DNA from: Bremia lactucae
Lineage: Eukaryota; Oomycota; Peronosporomycetes; Peronosporales; Peronosporaceae
Direction: 5' to 3'
DNA length: 64,000 nt
Assembly (NCBI RefSeq): GCF_004359215.1
Contig: NW_027152213.1
Span: 1,904,373-1,968,372, forward strand
Positions 55,086-64,000 of this stretch are shown one piece after another. The translations under genes and the position numbers were made by a program. Each line of letters opens with the position of its first letter. The first letter of the stretch is position 1. The notes under the pieces were generated by a model. The model was not told where the DNA came from and made no database searches. It saw only the letters and a list, made by a program, of their open reading frames with translations.

Positions 55086-55610
55086 TGTAAGGGTTTAAGT
55101 ACACTTTGTGTACTTAAAGGGGTTGGTCAATTACTTAAGTAAAAAAATTTGACCCACCACTTGGGTGTGATTCACATTGTGACCCACCACTTGGGTGTGG
55201 TTCACAGTGTAACCTACCCTTGTGTATGTGATGCACATAGGTGCATTCATTGAAAGGGATGACGGCTAGAGTCATCCAAGATTCGAAGTATTAAGAATAA
55301 TACGCTTGCAACACATATAAGGGCATATCTTCAGGGATGGCATTTATGATTGGTTAAAATAGGTTCATATTTATTACGATTAAATATATATCAGTCTAGG
55401 AACTACTTCCTACTTAATATGTGCGCAGAGGAGCCGGATTACCGCTTCCTTGACGACACGTATATCAAAGTACTTAGTGCGTTGGGTGAGGTCGCTAAGG
55501 CGCCCACCACAACAACCTCACCGCACGTGACAAGTCGGTCAAATCGCTTCCTCGCTGTGCTAGGGTGTGTGCTTAAGTAGAGCGTGACCGAATTAAAACT
55601 GCCCGCCTAC
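55086..55610 (+). repeat. LTR type 2, 5' LTR of family C copy 2
   Basis: 525 bases, starting TGTAAGGGTTTAAG (the first ~30 bases of other copies are missing or changed) and ending CCCGCCTACA. The primer site TGGTAGCACC follows at 55613. Inside, the block cccaccacttgggtgtg is duplicated. Confidence 0.85.
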
Positions 55611-55612
55611 AC

Positions 55613-55624
55613 TTGGTAGCACCT
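55613..55624 (+). other. Primer binding site, family C copy 2
   Basis: TGGTAGCACCTC two bases after the LTR end. Same nine-base core as the other family C and E copies. Confidence 0.65.
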
Positions 55625-55639
55625 CCTGTACGTGGGGAT

Positions 55640-56400
55640 GAGCCTCACTATCGATTGAACTCATATTCCCCATCTCTCCGATCTATATCGGGAGTTGGCT
55701 GAGCACATGGCGCTCAACAAGACTGTTGAGATGCTCTCCGCCCGGCCGCATCAGTTGAGGCCCATTCGAATGGATCCGCCCAAGTTCGATGGAACTGCAG
55801 CGCACACGATTGTCCACTGTTGTTAGCGGTTATGCAATGCGGTAAGGCGCAGCTCATCGAGGACGACAGCCGGATGGTGCCGTACGCCATGTCGCACCTG
55901 TGCGGTAAGGTCCTAGAGTGGGCTTAATCGGCGCTTGTGACAGACGTTAAGGCTTTCCCTTCATAGGCGATCTTTAAGACAAAGATTCGAGCCATGTATC
56001 AGCCGCCAAATAACGAGGTGTTGCTTCAGACACACTTCTTTAAAGTGCGACAGGCAAAGCGATCTCTGCAAGAATATGTACAGGAGATGCGCATGCTGTC
56101 GGCTTTCATTACCGTAGGTCCGATTCCGGAGCACATTACGATGCCCATGTTGATGAACGGACTACGCCATGGCTCGTCGCGACAGGCCAATTTAAAAAAA
56201 AGGTGCCGACGAAGATGGAGAGGCAATCCAAATTGCCTTAGTTGAGGAGCAATCCTACAACGGTGACTCGGCGACAGCTTGGTATAAGCCGTCGGCTGAG
56301 AGGTCAGATGCCACTCCCATGGAGTTGGGCAATGCAGACGTTGTCTGTTACAAATGCGGCAAACGCGGCCATATGATGGCTCGCTGCTATGCCAGGTCCC
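55640..56400 (+). pseudogene. Gag of family C copy 2
   Basis: Reads DEPHYRLN-like start, AQLIEDDSRMVPYAMSHL, AIFKTKIRAMYQPPNNEVLL, KRSLQEYVQEMRMLSAFITV, LMNGLRHGSSRQ and the zinc knuckle CYKCGKRGHMMARC (56344-56385). Several stops, and a shorter N-terminal half than copy 1. Confidence 0.8.
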
Positions 56401-56579
56401 TGCCGGGGCAAAGATGCCCAGCAAGAGGACTGCCTTCCCAAAGGGCGATGGCAAGAACCAGCGTGCCCGACGCATGAGTTCTGCATCGACCACTGCGAGG
56501 TCAGGAAATGCAGGAGCGCAGTAGGATCGGGATGCTCTACTGACGCGGACTCTGAACCTTCCCCTAAGTTGATAGTTAT

Positions 56580-57690
56580 CGAACAAATGGGTAGCATAGT
56601 CCCTAAGGTCTCGAAAAGTCGGACCTCAATTTTGCTGGTCGATAGCGCTCAAGTACAAGGCTATGACTAGATGATGACCCAGCCAGTGAATTCGGTGCAT
56701 CACAGAATTTTTGAAACTCGCGGCTTTAAGGAAGAGACCGGCGATGTTTAAGTCGCTTTGCCAGGATGTCAAGCGAGAAGAGGCGACCGTTCGTTTGGCG
56801 AACGGCGCGATCGTAAAGTCTGGAGGATTTCAAGTAGAGCTCGCCTTCAATTTTAGTGTCTTCTCTTGTTAAAAGTAGTTCAAAGTGCTAGGTATGGAGA
56901 GTTCGTATAACCTCATCCTAGGCATTTCATGGTTTGCAAACACCAACGATGGGTAGACTGGCGTACACGCACAGTTGCGAACTCTACGCAGGACACCGGA
57001 AAGGATGTGCTCCTTCGAGAGGCGTATGCATTTGATGTCGTGTCGAACAGTTGTGGGTGCGGGGACAGGATGTCAAACGTCAACAGTTCCTACCCAGCTC
57101 GTGGACGCTGAGGTAGTGAAAAGGACGACGACAAGTAGTCATGCGTCCGAATGTCCTGCACAGAGCGAAAAGCCTGTGGAAGTAGAATGCGAGCTGACAG
57201 GAAGTTAAGCGTTGCATGAACCGGCACAGTGCCTAGAGCCTGGTGCGGTCGGAAGGAGTGCGTTAGCCAGCAGAGCAAAGGCACCCGCTTCCCGGTCAAA
57301 GGGCATGGTGACTCGAAAAACGAGTTCCCGACAGATAAGGACGATCAAAGGCACGTCTAAACGAGTGAGTTCCTATTAAAGAGGACACGCCTTCGAACGA
57401 GGTGTTCGATGCCATCAACGACAAAATTGCGGAGACATCCCTAGTTGAGGTGCTCCAGCATGCCTGAAAATCTGCCGAGAAAATAGTAAAACTCCCGGAG
57501 ATGTCGTAGGATCTGTTCCTTGCCGAATTAAAGGAAGGAAAGTTCCACGAAACAGTCACAACAGTTCTAGAAGAGAGCTTGATGAACTGTTGCTCGTCGT
57601 CCACAATGGACTAGAGCGTCCTGGAAACAGTGATAACGGAACTCTCGTCACTTCAGCGTTAAGTATTTGAGAAGATTTCTCCGATTCGCT
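56580..57690 (+). pseudogene. Protease and linker of family C copy 2
   Basis: The protease start is SILLVDSAQ (the active DSG is changed to DSA), with VRLANGAIVKSGGFQVELAF and NLILGISWF downstream. Then comes the linker TGCQTSTVPTQLVDA, KPVEVECELTGS and the TSKRVS region. Frameshifts throughout. Confidence 0.65.
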
Positions 57691-58660
57691 TTTCAAGGCT
57701 GGGATGCCTTGAGAGATAGTCAATTCTTTGAGGTTCTGTGAAAACGTCGCGATGTGTTCCTAGAAGAAGTGCCGAGCCGCCTACCGGCCGATAGGAGCAT
57801 CGGGCACGAAATTGATCTCGAACCTGGTACCAAGTATTGTGCGACCAGGCAATGACCGTTGCCGAAAGAACAAGTCGAGTATATCGATGAGTTCTTCGAC
57901 AGGCGAGTCAAGGCGGGACATGTGCGTGAGAGCAAATAGATTCACTGCAGCCTGACCTTTTGTGTGCGTAAAGCCACAGGTGGATGGTGCGTGGTTCATG
58001 GTTACAATAATCTGAACACGGCGACCATACCGGATTGAACGCCAATTCCGCGGAAAGATGTTTTGTTCAACTCCTTGGGAAAGTCAACTATCTTTTCCGC
58101 GTTAAATTTGAAGGATGGCTACTATCAGATACTTCAGGTATTCATGAGCGAGTTCGATGTAGCCAAATCGGCACTAAGCACCCTAACCGGTATGCTTTGG
58201 GAGTGGCTTGTAATGCCCCTGGGTATAAAAAACGCACTGGCGACATCCAACCGTGTGGTGGCTCACGTGATGCGTCTGCACCGTGCCTTCGCGCGCCATT
58301 ACTTTGACGATGAGTTCGTTCATAGTTGGGCCTAGGACGTGGCCGAGTGAAATAGAACTGCACAAGCGTGATTTAAACGCTGTGTTGCAGACTTTGGAGG
58401 ACGCTTAGTTGTACGTCAACTTGCAAAAGTGCGTCATAGGGGTCCCTGAAATATTTGTGCTGGGCTGGATCGTGGGTATACCTGATATACGAGTAGACCC
58501 AGACAAGGTAAAATCAGTAAAGGAATGGCCAATTCCACGTCATGTGAAGGATTTGCGCCAAATCCTAGAGCTCGCTAATTACTTGCATGAATATTACAAG
58601 AATTGTGCTGAGCAAGATTATCTGACCTCCTCGAAAAGGACGCAGAATGAGATTGGTTAG
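57690..58660 (+). pseudogene. Reverse transcriptase of family C copy 2
   Basis: Reads LPADRSIGHEIDLEPGTKYC, CVRKATGGWCVVHGYNNLNT, LGKSTIFSALNLKDGYYQI, HYFDDEFVHSW (intact YxDD) and the thumb RVDPDKVKSVKEWPIPRHVK with ELANYLHEYYKNC. Stops at the tgatcg and tag positions separate the pieces. Confidence 0.85.
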
Positions 58661-58679
58661 AAGTACAAGATGATGCGTT

Positions 58680-59110
58680 CACATCAGTGAAGCAATCTCT
58701 TGTATAGGCAACGGTCTTGGCATTGCCAGACGCGGATAAGCCCTTTAGCATCGTTTGCGATGCAAGTAACTTTGCAATCGGCAGTGCGCTCATGCAGAAG
58801 GATGACGACGGCGTTGACCGCGTCATCTCTTATCAGTTCCGGCTTTTGAAAGCCGCGGAACTGAATTACCCTGTGCATGACAAAGAACTACTTTCAGTAA
58901 AGTATGCTCTTGTCATTTTCGTGTGTACCTATTGGGCACCGAACCAATCGTGGTTTATACGAATTACGCATCACTGCGGACCGCAATAAACTCACCGCAC
59001 CTCTCGCTAAGAATGGCAAGATGATTTACATTCTTGTTTGAATTTATTTCACAGTTGGATACAAGCCGGGTGAGTCAAATGTCTTGTCTGACGCATTATC
59101 GCGTAGACTA
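58680..59110 (+). pseudogene. RNase H of family C copy 2
   Basis: Reads LPDADKPFSIVCDASNFAIG, KAAELNYPVHDKELLSVKYA and, after a frameshift, the SNVLSDALSRR end typical of the domain. Confidence 0.8.
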
Positions 59111-59369
59111 TACTTCGAGGCAAGACACCAGGAAACTGTGTCTCGTTCTAAGGCACTAGTTCAATTTGGCAGCCATGAAGGTCTATCACGTGACGAGCTC
59201 GTTTACCTCCGAAATAAAGGAGAGCAACCTTTAGGAAGAAAATTATCGCCTGCTGTTGGTTCACTTCGGTGGACGAAAGGTTTCTCTTCCGTCGCACCTG
59301 AAAGATAAGCTACATCGCTTTAGCTACTGCGATGACTTGTTATGGCATCAGCTGTCACCTTGTGATCCC

Positions 59370-59970
59370 TAAAGAATCTATGTGCTTCATGACGCAGATA
59401 TCAAGCTGATGATCCCATACAAGCTTCATGATGCGCCATCTAGTGGGCATCTGTGCCGTAAAAAGACATTCTTACGAGTATCAGAGGAATTTTGGTGGCC
59501 ACACCTGTATAGATGGGTGGCCAACTATATTAGCTCTTGCGAACAGTAACAGTGCGTTAAGCCTACACCGTCCAGCAGTGCGCCACTGAAGCCGCTACCG
59601 ATTCTAACGGATTGTTGGAAGTCAGTCAGTCTGGACTTCGTGATTAGCATGCCGCCCGATCATAAGGGTCGGACAGGGCTAGTCGTATTTGTAGACAGAA
59701 TGAGCAATAACGTGCATTTAGCACCATGTAAAACATTGATTACAGGAAAGGAAGCAGCTCTCTTGTTCCTGGATCATGTAAACCGACTAAAAGGGATACC
59801 CGAGTCCATAAAATCGGACCGGGGATTACTTTTACGTCTGGTTTTGGGCGACATGCATTTGAGCTTTTATATAGCAAGATCCTCATGTCACCCGCATATC
59901 ATTCTCAGACCGATGGCCAAACAGAACGTGTTAATCAGGTCGTGGCGGATGTTTTACGCATGATAGCAAA
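59370..59970 (+). pseudogene. Integrase of family C copy 2
   Basis: HHCC region (KLHDAPSSGHLCRKKTFLRV), core SLDFVISMPPDH (first Asp), VVFVDRMSNNVHLAPC and KSDRGLLLRL (second Asp). The QTERVN Glu block is altered to MAKQNVLIRSW by a frameshift. Two stops. Confidence 0.8.
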
Positions 59971-60559
59971 TCTTATAGAATAGAGCAAACAATTGCCCTT
60001 TGCGGAGTTCACTACAAATAACAGTGTCCGCGCCAGTACGCATCAGACACCGTTTATATTAACGGACTGCGTCATCCTCGGACGCCAGTCTCGTTTGTGC
60101 GTAGCCCGAGTCTTAGTGGAAGAGGGTCCCTCACTATGCTCGGTGCGAAAGAGGGACATAGTTTCGTCAATATGACGATGACCCGCGAGGGTATCATCTC
60201 GACGACAGAAACTTGCCTTAGTGACCCTGCCATTTTAGCAGTAGTAAAAAAATCAACGTTCTATGACCGACCTCTCGGCGGTGTCATAGACAAGTTTGAT
60301 GCTTAAAGCGTGAGTGAGGCTCAACGCTTTGTGTAGCGATTTAGCCATCACATATAAAAGTCTGTGACGCGATGGCAAGCGCACAGGATAAGCAAAAATA
60401 ATGAACGCTTTAGAAAGGTTGAAAAAGTACTAATAAGTACTGGTACCCTACCTAAAAATGCAATTTCTGTACTACCTGGAGATACTACGAAATTTTGCCA
60501 CATTACATTTGTCCATTACTGTGGTAGAAGAGGTTGGAGACCTAAATTATAGGGTCACC

Positions 60560-61192
60560 TCCCGCCATACATAAAGACACACCCCATATTTTACGTGGGT
60601 CGTCTAAAACGTTGTGGAGACCCAAATGAGGTCACATATCTTCAGCAGAGGGTGGGGAGGAGAGAGGCAAAAGACTTGCTTCCGACCTCCTCCTTCCATG
60701 GGAACGCAAAAGGACTCGGAGAGCGAGGGACATCCCGCGAGTAACGCGGATTCCTCAGCGTTATCTCCTCCAGAAGGTCCAAGCGCGTCTTCAGGCGTTC
60801 ATAACCCTGGGGATCCTTCGCTCGGATATCATGAAGATCCGAAGTCAAGGTCAGTCGCAAGATTTGACCCTCGAGATCTGCAATACGTCGTTCGGCAGCA
60901 CTTAACGCCTGCAATTAAACGGACGAAGGGAAGTCAGTCGCGAGTAGGTGAACGAGATCGCCACTCCTATCCGGCACCGCCTGCACTTATGGATGGGAGT
61001 AGGAATCAACGTATCCTTGTTGGAAAATTGTTTGCCCACCGCACGGTGAAGCAAAAGTATCAGATCCTCGTCCAGTGGAGGGGATTCCCGATGAGTTTTG
61101 GCTGTTGGGAACCGATCAATACCCTACGTATTAACGTGCTGGGCTTGCTGTCTGCCTATGAAAAGGAGCACCAGCTGAGGCCTCTCCGCTAG
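60560..61192 (+). pseudogene. Pol tail and chromodomain of family C copy 2
   Basis: Open for 192 codons from 60614. It includes DLQYVVRQHLTPAIKRTK, NQRILVGKLFAHRTVKQKYQ and ILVQWRGFPMSFGCWEPINT, the chromodomain core with QW and WEP, and ends at a stop at 61190. The opposite strand is also open over much of this stretch (antisense ORF). Confidence 0.8.
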
Positions 61193-62065
61193 TCTCAAAT
61201 GATCTAGCATGAGTAGCTTGGTGAGTAGAAACAGGGGGTACAGTACCGCCCATGATTTCTTTCACACGCAAGCGGGCGAAATTAATTCGCTGCGACCGCT
61301 GATTCACCGCATCGTAATAAGGTTGAAAGCGGCGCGTGAATTCCGCTTCGAATTGGTCGGGCGTTTCATATGAACGCAACAAGCGATTTCTTCTGAGCCA
61401 TTTATGAATTGTAGATGCCATTATAATTATGATTGTCTAAAATAGCGCGCTCTAGGAGTGACGGTTTTGGCGAGGCCATTGAGATGGAGGGGACATAAGT
61501 GATATGCCACCCGTCACTTAGCCACATTCGATACGACTGGCTAGTGACACCGACTGAGAACACTCATGTGTCGTCGGCGGAGCCTTACACTCAGACTCAT
61601 CTGTCAGAACCATTATGAATAATGGCCTTAGCATAAAAAGTCGTGGTTTTACCCAACGGAGAAGCAGCTACGCCTTTATGGGCAGCGCTCTCATTAATAA
61701 TCGCTGCGCTAGGAAGCGCAGTCGACGAGACAGCATAAGAAATAAAAATTCTCCAAGGTAGGAGAAATAAATGAAGTTTGGATGGGCAATAAAGCGCCAT
61801 CATTCTTCCTCATTAGCTCGCTGTACTCATCACTACTACGAGATGATGGCGATGGTGTCGACTCATTGTAGTCAACAATAAGCGACGTATCAACATCCTC
61901 ACTGTTAAAGTGGAATGGAATCATTCAACCGAATTAACAGCGCGACAGCAGCATCAGTAGCTGTCGGCGTTTCCACTGAGGCACTAGGCGCCAGCGCGTG
62001 TTAACGCGGCGTGTGCGCTTCGTGCGTGGTTGAGTGGTTGTCTTTGCAGACGACATAGGTAGCAT
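60642..62065 (-). pseudogene. Antisense ORF of family C (copy 2), broken
   Basis: The minus strand, opposite to the element. Start region at 62065: MLPMSSAKTTTQPRTKRTRR. Then FNSEDVDTSLIVDYNES and SELMRKNDGALLPIQT (61900-61790), SYETPDQFEAEF and RSQRINFARLRVKEIMGGTV (61370-61240), ASAGAPFHRQ (about 61150) and AAERRIADLEGQILRL (60900). Block order and protein similarity match copy 1 at 28529-29867. From about 61192 leftward it overlaps the chromodomain coding of the plus strand. Confidence 0.6.
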
Positions 62066-62200
62066 GTGTGGCGCCGTGTATGTGCACACAGGTCGCTAGA
62101 ACAACTCGGCGAACTAAAGCGGCTCGTAAAGCAGCTCGCTGCTCCTCGCTCCTCTTTAACGAATTTGCAAAATGCAAATCCGTTCTTAATGGGGGGATAG

Positions 62201-62365
62201 TGTAACGAACTAAAGTAACTCTATGTTACACAATCCCCGTTACGCACACTTTGTGTTCTTGAAGGGGGATGGTCAACTACTAAAGTGAAGTAATTTGACC
62301 CACCATTTGGGCGTGGTTCACAGTGTGACCCACCCTTGTGTATGTGATGCACATAGGTGCATTCA
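62201..62365 (+). repeat. Truncated 3' LTR of family C copy 2
   Basis: Begins TGTAACGAACTAAAG right after a polypurine tract and matches the LTR to about 62365, where it joins family E sequence without a gap. Confidence 0.8.
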
Positions 62366-62794
62366 CCAATGGTTGTGGTGGAGGAGGGAAAATTAGATCC
62401 GAACCGTATGTCGGATCAAATGTCGAGGATTGACAAAATCGATCACTTCCTCCATGATTTAGAGGAGGGACTTGACCACGAGCGCGGCAAGCGTCGCTCG
62501 TTTGAGCAGACGGTGCAGACTCACCATATCGAGCGGTTGGAAGACCGTTCGAAGAGTGCGTTCTCCATGTTGGAGAGCGAACGGAAATATCACGCTGTTC
62601 GTTATGAGCTGTCGTCAGCTCATCGCAGTTTCGAGGATCTTCGAAACCTGCATGTGAAGCTCCAAATTCAACATGAAGATCTGGTTCGCGATCACACGAA
62701 TCTTTTAGGGATTCTTGAAAAGGGTGGTCAGATCCGTCCTCGGAAGAAGCCGCGTACTGATGGTACGGGCGGAGCCGCCCACAGTAAAACGTAA
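62364..62794 (+). pseudogene. Antisense ORF of family E (copy 2), coiled-coil part
   Basis: Plus-strand frame open for about 145 codons: VVVEEGKLDPNRMSDQMSRI, DHFLHDLEEGLDHERGKRRS, SAFSMLESERKYHAVRYELS and EDLRNLHVKLQIQHEDLVRD, ending with a basic tail (RPRKKPRTDGTGG). Strong heptad pattern, probably a coiled coil. The minus strand is open over the same stretch (62280-62819) and encodes the pol tail (MRSHLTFYCGRLRPYHQYA). Its own start is lost; it is now fused to LTR sequence. Confidence 0.6.
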
Positions 62795-62819
62795 GATGCG
62801 AACGCATCCTACGTGGCAA

Positions 62820-63240
62820 TTCTATTGTGTACGCATTGCCTCTGCGATGCAGTACACGGAAAGGACCAATGTACTTGGTAGTAGTTTACTGCTACCCATA
62901 TTAGTGACTACACGCTTAGGTAGATTTACCGTAGAGAGTAGCATTAGATTATTAATTCTATATGGATGAATATTTGGTCTTCCATGTTTGTCTGCATTCC
63001 GTTTCTGACGGTCCACTGCGTTAGCAATGGAATCCTAAACGAAACGGATTATTGATTCTCGAGTTAGCAGAAATTCTTCAGCTGACTCATTTGTTTTGTC
63101 TTTATCAGTACGCTTTGTGCGTACTGCCATGAGATCTTTCTCATCTTCGATGTCGATTTCTTCGGCATCGACATATCTCGCGTCGTTGTAAACTTTGACG
63201 CGTGATGAGCATGAACCAGAAGTGGTTTTGCTCATGCGAG
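62820..63240 (-). pseudogene. Integrase C-terminal tail of family E copy 2
   Basis: The minus strand reads VDAEEIDIEDEKDLMAVRTK, KTNESAEEFLLTRESIIRFV and STVNLPKRVVTNMGSSKLLP, homologous to 23.9-24.35 kb in copy 1. Frameshifts near 63020. Confidence 0.7.
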
Positions 63241-63437
63241 TCCACCCTCCCTTAAACTAGAGGATCCCTCTAACTGGGTGGGTATACGAGGATGGTGTAA
63301 GCCATTCACGAAGAACGGTGTATGCGTTGTAGACGCATGCACCGAATTATTGATGGCGAATTCGACCATCGGTAAAAATTCGCTCCAATTCGGATACGAT
63401 GGGACGAAACCTCGAAGTATCTCTTTGAGGACGCGAT

Positions 63438-63970
63438 TTACGCGTTCTGTTTGACCATCCGTTCTGAGTGATCGGATGTTGACATAGTCAGCCGTATTCC
63501 GAGAGACCGGAACACGGACTGACAGAACTCCGTCGAGAACCGTGGATCTCTATCCGAGACCTGTTCACGGGGTAATCCGTGAAGTTTGAATACCGTGTCG
63601 ATAAAGACACGGGCAATGCCCGGAGCCGTGATCGACTCTGGTACTGCAGCAAGATGTACCATCTTCTGAATCTGTCTACAAAAACAAAGATTCCATTGTT
63701 TTTGTGATCGTCTTCGGAAAACCCGAAGACGAAGTCCATAAATACGGACTGCCAACACTCTGCCGGAAGTGGTAGAGGTTGAAGAGGTGCACGGGATGAA
63801 GGGCTAGGCTTCACCCGTCGACATACCTCGTAAGCACGAATGTACTCGCGCACGAACGGATACTGGCGGGGCCAGTAAAATTCGCGACTTACTGTGAGGT
63901 AAGTCTTCTCACGTCCACGATGCCCACTTGTTGGTGCATCGTGACACTCATACATGATGCGCAAGCGCAA
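63438..63970 (-). pseudogene. Integrase of family E copy 2
   Basis: The minus strand reads MRLRIMYECHDAPTSGHRGR, LTVSREFYWPRQYPFVREYI, CWQSVFMDFVFGFSEDDHKN (first Asp), NNGIFVFVDRF and VSDRDPRFSTEFCQSVFRSL (second Asp), and ends SERMVKQNA, where the Glu block is changed. One frameshift in the core. Confidence 0.85.
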
Positions 63971-64000
63971 ATCATTGTGAGTTGGGACGACGACACGTGG

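Larger units (their letters stand above)
55086..62365 (+). mobile_element. Family C Ty3/gypsy chromovirus, copy 2 (nearly full length)
   Basis: 5' LTR, PBS, gag, zinc knuckle, protease, linker, RT, RNase H, integrase, tail with chromodomain, opposite-strand ORF, polypurine tract (aatggggggatag) and a truncated 3' LTR (62201-62365). All genes carry stops or frameshifts. It is the best reference for the family because the integrase is kept. Confidence 0.88.
62366..64000 (-). mobile_element. Family E element, copy 2 (3' part, runs off the window)
   Basis: Minus-oriented integrase and pol tail, closely similar to 23450-25100. The gene order continues outside the window, so RT status is unknown. 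Its 3' LTR and the first part of its antisense ORF are missing, replaced by the LTR end of family C. Confidence 0.8.

Noticed and set aside
1..64000. CRISPR arrays, bacterial operons, ribosome binding sites, riboswitches
   Set aside because: None seen. Spliceosomal introns and eukaryotic retroelements show this is a eukaryotic nuclear sequence where these are not expected.

Overview
The window looks like nuclear DNA of an oomycete (Peronosporales type, for example a downy mildew or Phytophthora relative). Compact genes with 43-111 nt GT-AG introns sit as islands between large blocks of decayed LTR retrotransposons. The gene content (GH72 glucanosyltransferase with a membrane anchor, membrane-anchored papain-like protease, eukaryotic OLA1, tyrosine aminotransferase, JmjC protein, SLC25 carrier, mitochondrial-type uL13) and the Ty3/gypsy families fit that lineage. 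The genus cannot be fixed from sequence alone.

Layout. 1-7.65 kb: a young, intact Ty3/gypsy chromovirus polyprotein (family A), preceded by an almost identical partial copy that ends at a single N. 8.3-13.2 kb: gene island 1, holding mitochondrial uL13 (-), PRKRIP1-like (+), OLA1 (-) and GH72 (-). 13.36-35.03 kb: a nest of old elements. These are a family B gag-pro piece, a family C 5' half present twice around a sequencing gap (15.76-18.60 and 19.47-22.25 kb), a family E element lacking reverse transcriptase (21.86-27.75 kb, minus), and a nearly full-length family C copy (27.85-35.03 kb, minus). 36.5-45.2 kb: gene island 2, holding an unrecognised protein (+), SLC25 carrier (-), JmjC protein (+), tyrosine aminotransferase (+, nine exons) and papain-like protease (-). 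45.6-52.6 kb: a second family B element. 52.6-53.8 kb: a decayed pogo/Tigger-like DNA transposon. 53.9-54.6 kb: a second gap flanked by AT repeats. 55.09-62.37 kb: a second nearly full-length family C copy (plus). 62.37-64.0 kb: the 3' end of another family E copy (minus).

Most unusual content. (1) In families B, C and E an open reading frame lies on the opposite strand between the end of pol and the 3' LTR. In C and E it overlaps the coding sequence of the pol tail/chromodomain in antisense. It is seen at two loci each for C and E, with matching protein-level similarity between copies. (2) Parts of gag are inverted in place inside otherwise collinear elements at several loci (13.81-14.17, 16.56-17.28 and 46.5-47.96 kb). 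One further copy (20.27-20.94 kb) reads as a base-by-base blend of the two orientations. Whether this reflects an inversion polymorphism or an assembly effect needs raw reads.

Most retroelement genes are broken by stops and frameshifts and are annotated as pseudogenes. Exon joins of the host genes were worked out by hand from GT-AG signals, reading phase and family conservation; all gave whole reading frames.
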